NCBI GenBank assembly: GCA_947174615.1
Contig: CAMWJQ010000078.1
Coordinates: 1 to 11,524, forward strand
Reading direction: 5' to 3'
DNA: 11,524 nt
Origin: an uncultured Lachnospiraceae bacterium
Lineage (GTDB): Bacteria > Bacillota > Clostridia > Lachnospirales > Lachnospiraceae
Part shown: piece after piece, positions 1 through 9,700 of the stretch
How positions within the stretch are numbered: the stretch's first letter is position 1
Layout of the letters: the number at the start of each line of letters is the position of its first letter
The notes under the pieces: generated by a model
The model's database searches: none
What the model was told of the DNA's origin: nothing
Seen by the model: the letters and a program-made list of their open reading frames with translations, nothing else
Position numbers and translations under genes: made by a program

Positions 1-1
1 G

Positions 2-118
2 TATGTTTATATTTTTGACAATCTTGATGACTGGACGCAGATGGAGCAGGAAGGAATGAACAGCAGCGCTGCAGACAGGGCTGTCATTTCAAAGGAAATT
101 CATGTAAAAGAACCTTGA
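2..118 (+). CDS. C-terminal end of an unrecognised protein (5' truncated by the window)
   Basis: An open frame enters from the left edge and runs 38 codons to a TGA at 116-118. The visible tail begins YVYIFDNLDDWTQMEQEGMN and ends EIHVKEP. It is mixed and soluble-looking, with no membrane helix and no sorting motif. I do not recognise a family. No clear terminator follows it; the next gene starts 158 bp downstream, so read-through into the small membrane gene is possible. A frame this short at an edge could be open by chance. The ordinary codon use and the stop just before a non-coding stretch favour a real gene end, but only moderately. Confidence 0.5.
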   Translation, partial: YVYIFDNLDDWTQMEQEGMNSSAADRAVISKEIHVKEP

Positions 119-276
119 AAGGAAGCTTCAGAACGAGAGCCAGCAGCATAATATACAGCAAATCAAAACTAAGGAACTGTTCCTAAGCAGAGGGAGGAGG
201 AAATTTGATAGAAATATGCTTGTGATTGTGGTATTCTGTTAGAGGTACAAATCAGTATCAATATGGAGGTGTCATA

Positions 277-459
277 ATGAAAAAAGCGAATATTGCAATG
301 GTTATCATAGGATTGATTGTTATTCTGTTTGTCGCATTTTGCCCATTAGCAGAAAGCAAAAATATGGCATGGAGAATTTCAATCGGCTTAGTAGGTTGTT
401 TTTCAGTTGTTTCAGGGGCGTATAAGATAGTCTGCAAAAATAAGAATCAAAACAGCTGA
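277..459 (+). CDS. Small two-helix membrane protein, function unknown
   Basis: Sixty residues starting MKKANIAMVIIGLIVILFVA. The start is chosen at the ATG at 277 because GGAGGT (265-270) lies 6 nt upstream. The same frame extends back to a TTG at 226, but that start has no ribosome binding site at the right distance. Residues about 5-24 form one hydrophobic helix; residues about 33-50 (ISIGLVGCFSVVSGAYKIV) form a second, followed by a basic, polar tail (CKNKNQNS). The likely topology is a hairpin in the cytoplasmic membrane. There is no catalytic or binding motif and I do not recognise the family. No promoter of its own is obvious. The strong terminator at 551-582 ends transcription after it, separating it from the galactanase gene. 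It is probably a real gene given the good Shine-Dalgarno and helix pattern, but no function can be proposed. Confidence 0.6.
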   Translation: MKKANIAMVIIGLIVILFVAFCPLAESKNMAWRISIGLVGCFSVVSGAYKIVCKNKNQNS

Positions 460-550
460 GTAACAGCAACTAACCACAAACAAAAAGGGGGTTTACAATA
501 AGTTTGATATCAGGAGAAATTGGAGTAAGTGTGCATTATGATGCATATTT

Positions 551-582
551 GGAGTACGCAAAATGGAGCGTACTCCTTTTTT
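551..582 (+). terminator. Rho-independent terminator after the small membrane gene
   Basis: A perfect 9-bp stem, GGAGTACGC (551-559) with GCGTACTCC (568-576), closes an 8-nt loop and is followed directly by six T residues (577-582). An outer ATGCA/TGCAT pair (541-545, 584-588) could extend it weakly. The T-run lies only on the 3' side, so it acts on + strand transcripts. It isolates the galactanase promoter from upstream transcription. Confidence 0.88.
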
Positions 583-650
583 GTGCATGTTTGTTAATTA
601 TATACCAAAATATATTTAGAAAATTGGCATATAGAATACTAAATATAGTA

Positions 651-679
651 TTGAAAAATAAAATGTAAACGTATATAAT
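651..679 (+). promoter_or_regulatory. SigmaA-type promoter of the galactanase gene
   Basis: TTGAAA (-35, 651-656) and a perfect TATAAT (-10, 674-679) are separated by exactly 17 nt in an AT-rich tract. Transcription should start near 686, giving a ~95-nt 5' leader. The leader carries a LacI-type operator and ends in AAGGAGG (768-774), 6 nt before the ATG at 781. An AACAAC/GTTGTT inverted repeat (735-740, 757-762) lies just before the Shine-Dalgarno and might form a weak hairpin. Confidence 0.8.
664..677 (+). promoter_or_regulatory. cre-like site (possible CcpA box) within the galactanase promoter
   Basis: TGTAAACGTATATA matches the Firmicute catabolite-responsive element pattern TGWAANCGNTNWCA at all but two defined positions, and keeps the central CG. 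It sits in the spacer and overlaps the -10 box, where binding would block RNA polymerase. The two mismatches in an AT-rich promoter make chance plausible, so this is tentative. Confidence 0.3.
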
Positions 680-693
680 GATAACATGTACAA

Positions 694-720
694 GCGCAAC
701 CGATTGCGCAACTGTTGCGC
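694..720 (+). promoter_or_regulatory. Double LacI/GalR-family-type operator in the galactanase 5' leader
   Basis: GCGCAACCGATTGCGC (694-709) is a palindrome with perfect GCGCAA/TTGCGC arms and a central CG, the typical form of LacI-family operators. A second palindrome, GCGCAACTGTTGCGC (706-720), shares the middle half-site TTGCGCAA, so three half-sites are packed into 27 bp. The array begins about 8 nt after the predicted transcription start, a classical repression position. The cognate regulator is not in the window. That it responds to galactan-derived sugars is inferred from the regulated gene. Confidence 0.75.
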
Positions 721-780
721 TAGATAAAATGCACAACAACATGCAGCGCGGAACAAGTTGTTAAGAAAAGGAGGAAACGA

Positions 781-3700
781 ATGAGAAAAGGTTTGAAGCA
801 GTTTTTACGAAAGAGTATTTGTAGTGCTTTGTGTACTGCTATGCTGATTTCGGACATTTCAGTTACAGAACTGTCGGCACATGCGGCAGAGTCCCAACAG
901 ACGCAAGCGGCGGAGACGACAGAAGAGACAGAACATGCAGAGGAAACAGGCAGCAGGGTAGAGAAAGAAACTTATACAGACGATGCGGGTACAGATAAAG
1001 AGAGTACGGATGAGACGAAGGAAAGCGATACTTCGAGTGAAGATGAAGTGACATCTTCGGAACGTAACGAAAGTGAAGTTGAGACATCGAAGGGGGAAAG
1101 CACACGGGAGGACGTACAGACGGAGGAAGAAGAGAAGATAATACAGTCTGACATAACAACATATGCTAATAAAGAGGTTGGCTTTTCTTATTTTGTTGGT
1201 GAAGTAAATGAGAACGATGAAGTTGGATTGTGCATTTATGATAATAGCAACATTTCCATGCTGGAAGAAAGTGATGTTACATGGCAGGTAAACGAGACAT
1301 GGGCGCCTAAAATTTATAAATTGTCAGCAGCTTCGACGAAATACTCGGGCTGGTATCAAATTGCAATTTCCGTTGATAGTGAGACAATGAGTGGCGGTTT
1401 TGAAATTTATAAGAGTGCAGATAATGGTGTAACATGTGAAAAGATTGCTACATTTAGCGAATGGACAGAGAAAACAATTTATAGCAAGTTGTTTGAAAAT
1501 GATGTAAAATCGCTTGCTGTTAAGAGTGGAACATCATATTCTTCCATCGCAGAGGCAGAAGGTGAGAAGCAGCCTTCATCTGATGGCACAAAGAAATACG
1601 AGAACGTAACCGTAAACCTCAATTATTATGTAGGAGACTTAGACGCAAATGCAGCCGAGGAAGTCGGATTTTATCAGTGGGGCAACAGCCTGACAATAGA
1701 CACAACAAAAAATCCCTTGTTAACATGGGGCGGCTGGGATAATAAGGACAAGAATCCTGTCTATAAAATGGAGGAAGTAGACGGTCATTCCGGCTGGTTT
1801 AATATCACGGTGACAGCCAATGAAACGATTAAGTTCTCATCTGGCAAGCCCGTTTCAAGTATTGGTAGTTTTGCTATTTTCCGTTCTAAAGAAAAGAAAG
1901 AAGCTTTAATAGAATGCAGTGGATATAATGGAAAGTATCCAGAAATCTACAATGGACTGCTGAATGGCAGCGTTACAGCCATTCGGGATACAAACGGCGT
2001 TATGGTTGGCTATGCAACGATTGCAGAGGCAGACGAGGCAGCAAGCAAGCCAGTTGATCCAGAAAAGCCAGACGAGCCGACAGAGTGGACGTTTGAGCAG
2101 TTAGAGGAACTCATTGCAGAGGCGCGCAGCTATGAGGAAAGCAGCTATACAAAAGCAAGCTGGAATGCTTTTGCGGCGGCGCTTGCAGAGGCAGAGAAGG
2201 TAACAAAAGATGCCGCAAAAGAAGAAATTATGGCAGCCTATGAGGCATTGGGCATCGCGAAAAATGTGCTGGCGCCAGGCTCGATCAGTGTGGCGAAGAT
2301 TGCACTTGCCAATGATTTTATCACAGGTGCAGACTTGTCTTCGTATCTTTCACTCAAAAACAGTGGCGTCGTTTTTAAGGACGAAGAGGGAAATGAATTA
2401 AGTGACGCAGCGTTTTTCAAATATTTGAAAGACGGCGGCACGAACTGGGTTCGTATCCGTGTGTGGAATGACCCGTTTGACGGCAGCGGAAACGGTTATG
2501 GCGGCGGAAACAATGATCTGGAAGCAGCAAAAACAATCGGTAAATGGGCGACGGATGCAGGAATGAAGGTGCTGATTGATTTTCATTACTCTGATTTCTG
2601 GGCAGACCCAGGCAAACAGAAGGAGCCGAAGGAATGGGCAGGCTATACAGTAGATCAGAAGGCAGAGGCAGTTGAGACCTTTACAAAAGACAGTCTGGAT
2701 GCATTGAAGGCGGCAGGTGTCAATGTCGGCATGGTACAGGTCGGAAATGAGACAACCAATTCAATCTGTGGTGTGACCCTTTCCGACTGGGAAAATTCTG
2801 CAAAGATTTTTAATGCCGGAAGCAGGGCAGTCAGAGCATTTGATGAGAATTGCATGGTAGCGATACACTTTACCAATCCGGAGCGGGTGGGAAATTATGC
2901 AAATTTCGCAAAGAATCTGGACAGTCATAACGTAGATTATGATGTGTTTGCAAGCTCCTATTATCCATTCTGGCACGGGACAACACAAAATCTGACAGAT
3001 CAGTTAGCAGACATTGCAAAGACCTATGGAAAAAAGGTTATGGTCGCAGAGACATCGTGGGCGACAACCTTGGACGATCAGGATGGTCATGGGAACACAG
3101 TGCGCGTAGGTAGCAATGACAAAAATCCCGCATACGACTTTTCTGTTCAGGGACAGGCAGATGAACTCCGGGCAGTGATACGGGCTGTCAATGATGTCAA
3201 CGAGACTGCTTCCGGAAAAGGAATCGGCGTATTTTACTGGGAGCCGGCATGGCTTTCTAAGAATTATATCTACAGGGCGGACGGAGGCAAAAATCAGGAA
3301 CTGTTGGACGAAAATAAAGAGACTTGGGAGAAGTATGGTTCTGGATGGGCAGCAAGCTTTGCGAATGAATATGATTCTAAGGATGCAGGGAAGTGGTTTG
3401 GAGGCAGTGCGATTGATAATCAGGCATGGTTTGACTTTTTTGGGAATGCACTTCCAACGGCAAAAACATACAGTTATATCCGTAGCGGAGAAACTGCTTC
3501 AGAGATGGCGATTACAAGCGTAAAGAATCCAAGCGTTACTATAGATGCAGGAGAAGAACTAACCTATCCTACGGAAGTAGCTGTAACCTTTAACAGCGGT
3601 GATACAGTTAAATATCCAGTAGTGTGGGATGAAGAGGACAAGAATGCAGTAGATACGACGAAAGTAGGAGAATACACAGTCAAAGGCAGCGTTACTTGTG

Positions 3701-6700
3701 AATACACATTGAATGATGGCACGACGAAAAAAACAGAGACAAAAGATGTTACACTGACAGTTACAGTCAATAAAACGAATTGTCTTTTGAATCCGGGATT
3801 TGAGGATGCAAATTACACAAACAATTGGGTATTGAGCAGTTCTGGTTTTAGCTCAAAGAAAGATGCTGACCCTCATAGCGGAAAACAGGCTTTGAATTTC
3901 AATAAACCTACACAAGCCACAGCGGTGCAGACAGTAGCTGGGCTTAAGGCAGGAAGCTACACTTTTGGAGGTTATATACAGGGTGGCGATGCGGCAGAAG
4001 GCGATCTGCAGTATGCTGTGGCTAAAGTGTATCCTCAGGATGCTGATATAGAGAAGGATGAACCGAAAAAGGAATACAGGGAGTCTTGCTCTTTGGAAGG
4101 CTGGAAAGTATGGCAGAATCCAGAAATCTCAAATATTATTGTAACAGAAGGTGATATTTTAGTCGTTGGATTTGAAATTAATTCAAGTAGTTCGGGAGCG
4201 TGGGGAACGATAGATGATCTATATTTATATGTTGACCAGATTACCTCAGAACCCGAAGAACCAGAAGACGGCAATAAGGACTACAAAAACGTAACTGTAA
4301 ACCTCAATTTCTATGTCGGCGACTTAGACGCAAATGCAGCCGAGGAAGTCGGATTTTATCAGTGGGGCGACAGCCTGACAATAGACACAACAAAAAATCC
4401 CTTGTTAACATGGGGCGGCTGGGATAATAAGGACAAGAATCCTGTCTATAAAATGGAGGAAGTAGACGGTCATTCCGGCTGGTTTAATATCACGGTGACA
4501 GCCAATGAAACGATTAAGTTCTCATCTGGCAAGCCCGTTTCAAGTATTGGTAGTTTTGCTATTTTCCGTTCTAAAGAAAAGAAAGAAGCTTTAATAGAAT
4601 GCAGTGGATATAATGGAAAGTATCCAGAAATCTACAATGGACTGCTGAATGGCAGCGTTACAGCCATTCGGGATACAAACGGCGTTATGGTTGGCTATGC
4701 AACGATTGCAGAGGCAGACGAGGCAGCAAGCAAGCCAGTTGATCCAGAAAAGCCAGACGAGCCGACAGAGTGGACGTTTGAGCAGTTAGAGGAACTCATT
4801 GCAGAGGCGCGCAGCTATGAGGAAAGCAGCTATACAAAAGCAAGCTGGAATGCTTTTGCGGCGGCGCTTGCAGAGGCAGAGAAGGTAACAAAAGATGCCG
4901 CAAAAGAAGAAATTATGGCAGCCTATGAGGCATTGGGCATCGCGAAAAATGTGCTGGCGCCAGGCTCGATCAGTGTGGCGAAGATTGCACTTGCCAATGA
5001 TTTTATCACAGGTGCAGACTTGTCTTCGTATCTTTCACTCAAAAACAGTGGCGTCGTTTTTAAGGACGAAGAGGGAAATGAATTAAGTGACGCAGCGTTT
5101 TTCAAATATTTGAAAGACGGCGGCACGAACTGGGTTCGTATCCGTGTGTGGAATGACCCGTTTGACGGCAGCGGAAACGGTTATGGCGGCGGAAACAATG
5201 ATCTGGAAGCAGCAAAAACAATCGGTAAATGGGCGACGGATGCAGGAATGAAGGTGCTGATTGATTTTCATTACTCTGATTTCTGGGCAGACCCAGGCAA
5301 ACAGAAGGAGCCGAAGGAATGGGCAGGCTATACAGTAGATCAGAAGGCAGAGGCAGTTGAGACCTTTACAAAAGACAGTCTGGATGCATTGAAGGCGGCA
5401 GGTGTCAATGTCGGCATGGTACAGGTCGGAAATGAGACAACCAATTCAATCTGTGGTGTGACCCTTTCCGACTGGGAAAATTCTGCAAAGATTTTTAATG
5501 CCGGAAGCAGGGCAGTCAGAGCATTTGATGAGAATTGCATGGTAGCGATACACTTTACCAATCCGGAGCGGGTGGGAAATTATGCAAATTTCGCAAAGAA
5601 TCTGGACAGTCATAACGTAGATTATGATGTGTTTGCAAGCTCCTATTATCCATTCTGGCACGGGACAACACAAAATCTGACAGATCAGTTAGCAGACATT
5701 GCAAAGACCTATGGAAAAAAGGTTATGGTCGCAGAGACATCGTGGGCGACAACCTTGGACGATCAGGATGGTCATGGGAACACAGTGCGCGTAGGTAGCA
5801 ATGACAAAAATCCCGCATACGACTTTTCTGTTCAGGGACAGGCAGATGAACTCCGGGCAGTGATACGGGCTGTCAATGATGTCAACGAGACTGCTTCCGG
5901 AAAAGGAATCGGCGTATTTTACTGGGAGCCGGCATGGCTTTCTAAGAATTATATCTACAGGGCGGACGGAGGCAAAAATCAGGAACTGTTGGACGAAAAT
6001 AAAGAGACTTGGGAGAAGTATGGTTCTGGATGGGCAGCAAGCTTTGCGAATGAATATGATTCTAAGGATGCAGGAAGGTGGTTTGGAGGCAGTGCAGTTG
6101 ACAATCAGGCATGGTTTGACTTTTTCGGGAACGCACTTCCAACGGCAAAGGTATACAGTTACATCCGAAGCGGAGAAACTGCTTCAGAGATGGCGATTAC
6201 AAGCGTAAAGAATCCAAGCAATACGATCGAGATGGGGGATCAAGTAAGCTATCCTGAAAAAGTGACTGTATTCTTCAATGACAGCAGCAGTGTGGAGTAT
6301 GCAGTGAGCTGGAGTGCCGCAGATAAGCGCAAGGTAGATACAGAAAAAGTAGGAGTTTATATTGTTCATGGTACCGTTGTCTGTGAATATAAACTGAACA
6401 ATGGTTCTACAAAGACAGAGACCAGAGAAGTTACCTATACGATTACAGTAAAACAGCCTGTAGGGGAAAATCTCCTCCAGAATCCGGGATTTGAAAGTGG
6501 TGCCGCAACACCGTGGACTATCACTGCAAAAGACGGATTCAGTTATATGCCAAAGCCGAGCAGCGCTACAAACGACAATCGGCATGAAGGCAAGTGGTCG
6601 CTGCATTTCTGGAATGCAGATGCAATTGGGTTTACGGTATCACAGGAAGTGAGAAATCTTGAGGCGGGCAGCTACACATTTGGCGGATTTATCCTAGGTG

Positions 6701-9700
6701 ATGATATGGCAGATGGAGAGAAGGAGCAGTTTGCCTATGTGGAAGTGTATGACAGCAAAGGGAATCTGAAAGGAGAGAGGCTGACAGCGCAGTGTGCATT
6801 CGCGGGATTTAATGCCGGATGGGCAAATCCTGAAATCACAGATATCAAGGTCGCAGAAGGCGATTATCTGGTGGTTGGTATGGATGTCGAGACAGCTCCT
6901 GACGGAGCCTGGGGAGATCTGGATGATTTTTACCTGTATGGTATTTATGATATCACAGTGGATACTGAGATTGAGGAAGGTACTGGCTCTGTCAGCGTCA
7001 GCCGTACACATTATGTTGCAGGCAAGAAGATTGATATCACAGTAAAACCGGATGATGGATATACATTGGACAAATTAACGATTACAGGCAAAGGCATCAA
7101 GGCGGAGACAGATGCGGCAAATATGATTTTACAAAGTGAAAACGGCACAGTGACACAGGAGGATGGCATTTTGACGCTCGCTTATCCCAAGGATACAACG
7201 ACGGAGCAAAAAGAGACCTTTATGATGCCAAACGGAGCGGTACTGGTCAGTGCAGTTTTTACTGAAATCCCTGGCGCTGCCAATGCAGATCATTTAAAAG
7301 AACTGATAACAGCGTATGAGAAAGAGAATCCAGAGAATTATACAAAGAATAGCTGGGATGCATTTTCATCAATATTAGCGGATGCAAAGGCTGTGGCAGA
7401 GAAGGAGGATGCTGCACAGGCGCAGATTAATGTGGCGAAAAATAAACTCGAACAGGCATATAAGAATCTGGTCAATATCGCGGTATTAAAGGAACTGATT
7501 TTACAATATAAACAAATAGAACAGGGCAAATATACAGAAGAAAGCTGGAATACATTCTGCCAGGCGTTGGAGAATGCTGAAACAGCAGTCGCAAAAGAAG
7601 ATGCATTGCAGGATGAAATCGATGATGCAAAAGATACATTAGAGGCAGCATATAAGAGTTTGCAAATAGTAGTATCTACAGATTTCACAGCTCTCAATCA
7701 ACTAATCGCAGCCTGCGATAACCTCAGGCAGGACAACTACACTGAAGAGAGCTGGAAGCCTTTCGCGCAGGCGCTCGCAGCGGCAAAAGAAACTGCAGCA
7801 GACACCAATGCCACACAAAAAGAAATCGATGATGCAAAAGAGCAGCTGCAGAATGCGTTTGATGCGTTAAGGGAACTGCCAACGGCATCCGGCGTAGATT
7901 TTACAGAGCTCAATAAATTAATAGCGGTTTGTGAGAGCTTGAGCAAGGACAACTACACAGAGGCGAGCTGGAACCCATTTATGGAGGCATTAAAGGCAGC
8001 CAAAGAAGTTTCAGGTAACACCCAAGCGAAACAGGAGGAAGTGGACAATGCGTACCAAAACCTGAAATCAGCACAAGACAATTTAGAACCATTACAGACA
8101 GCAGGTGCAGATTTCACAGAGCTGAACAAATTAATTGCCGCCTATGAAGGGCTGAACAAAGAAAGCTACACCGAAGAAACATGGAGTATATTTGCAGAAG
8201 CTTTGCAAAAAGCCAGAGATATTGCTGCTGATGCCAATGCATCACAGACTGAGGTAGACAATGCCAAGGATGCCTTACAGGCAGCATTCGACAGTCTTAG
8301 GGCAAAGCCTGAAATCAGAGAGGGACTCTGGGCAGAGGACATTGAAGATATTATCTACACTGGAAAGGCAGTGCGCCCGGAGGTGAAGGTGTATGATGGA
8401 GAAATTCCATTGCAGTTGAATAAGGATTATACCGTTACATACAAAGATAATACCAACGCAGGCAAAGCGACCGCTGTTATCAAGGGAAAGGGCAATTATC
8501 AAAATGAGGTTGAGAAAACTTTCAATATTTTGGAAAAAGACCTTGACGCCGAAGATATCAGTATAACTTGTCCTGCTGTCGCAGAACCGAAAGGCTCCAA
8601 AACAGTTATGCCAAATCCCGTGGTGACAAGAAATGGCGTGAAGCTGAAACGAGATAAAGATTACACAGTCATTGCCCAAAACGGCGGATATGACAGTTGT
8701 GGAGTCTATGAGATCGAGGTGAGAGCAGCAGAAAATGGCAATTTCAAAGGCAGCAGAAAGATCAATTTTGTTGTTGCAAGCGCAGAACAGGTTGTGATGA
8801 GCAAGGTAAAAATCAAGAAGATTCCGAGCCAGAAATATATTGACTATCAGAATGGTGACAAGATAGAGCCGAAAGTAACCGTAACCTATAAAGGGAAAAC
8901 ATTGACGCAAGACAGCGATTATAAAGTGGAGTACCGTAATAATACGGCAGCAGGTCAGACAGCGACAGTAATTGTCACGGGAACCGGAGCAAAATTTGTA
9001 GGAGAGAATACAGCTACTTTCAAAATCTTAGGAACACCGCTCAAGGCAAAGAATATTCATCTAAGTGGAGCAGATGGTCTGGTATATACAGGAACGGCAC
9101 ACCAACCGGAAGTGCAGATTGATGGACTTGAACCAAGTGATTACGCGGTAGAGTATCAAAACAATACGAAAGCAGGCACTGCATCTGTGATCGTAAAAGG
9201 AATGGGTGGGTATACAGGAACCGTAAAGAAAACATTCAAGATAGCAGCATATGATATTCAAAAAAATGCTGAGGATAGATTCAAGTATGCAGACACCATC
9301 ACAGCACCCTATGCAAAGGGCGGAAGTAAACTGACAGATGCCGATTTAAATGCATCCTTTGGCGGAGAACTATTGAAACAGGGTGTTGATTATACACTTT
9401 CTTACAAAAACAACAAGAAAGCTGGGCAAACAGCCAGCGTGGTCATCAAGGGCAAGGGCAATTACAAGGGAACGGTCACAACCACTTTCGCAGTCGGGAA
9501 ACAGGACCTAAAATCACTCACATGGTCTGCCGCTGATGTTCTTGAAAAGGATGCAAAGAAATATAACAAAACGAAGTTGACCGTGACAGATTTGGATGGA
9601 AAAGCCTTGAAAAAAGGAACGGACTATGATGTCGTATCATTCTTGCTGGAGAATGGCGGAGAAGTTGAAGAAAAACCAGAAGTAGGTACAAAGATTCGGA

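Noticed and set aside
498..668. Open frame of 56 codons with a hydrophobic stretch (SVLLFCACLLIIYQNIF) after an AAAAAGGGGG tract
   Set aside because: There is no ATG/GTG start at a suitable distance: ATA sits at the right spacing and TTG at 504 is too far. The frame also runs straight through the strong terminator hairpin and into the galactanase promoter. It is probably chance openness in AT-rich DNA, though a decayed small membrane gene cannot be excluded.
2238..5673. Identical pairs of short frames in other frames of both GH53 copies
   Set aside because: They are conserved only because the underlying DNA repeat is identical; none has a ribosome binding site or coding-like composition.
1636..6074. 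Mobile element or composite transposon suggested by long direct repeats
   Set aside because: There is no transposase, no terminal inverted repeats and no target duplication. The repeat lies wholly inside one reading frame with exact codon phase.
8275..8910. 211-codon antisense frame opposite the C-terminal repeats
   Set aside because: It lies wholly opposite well-conserved FIVAR and beta repeats, has no ribosome binding site and shows an implausible Cys/Phe/Ile-rich composition.
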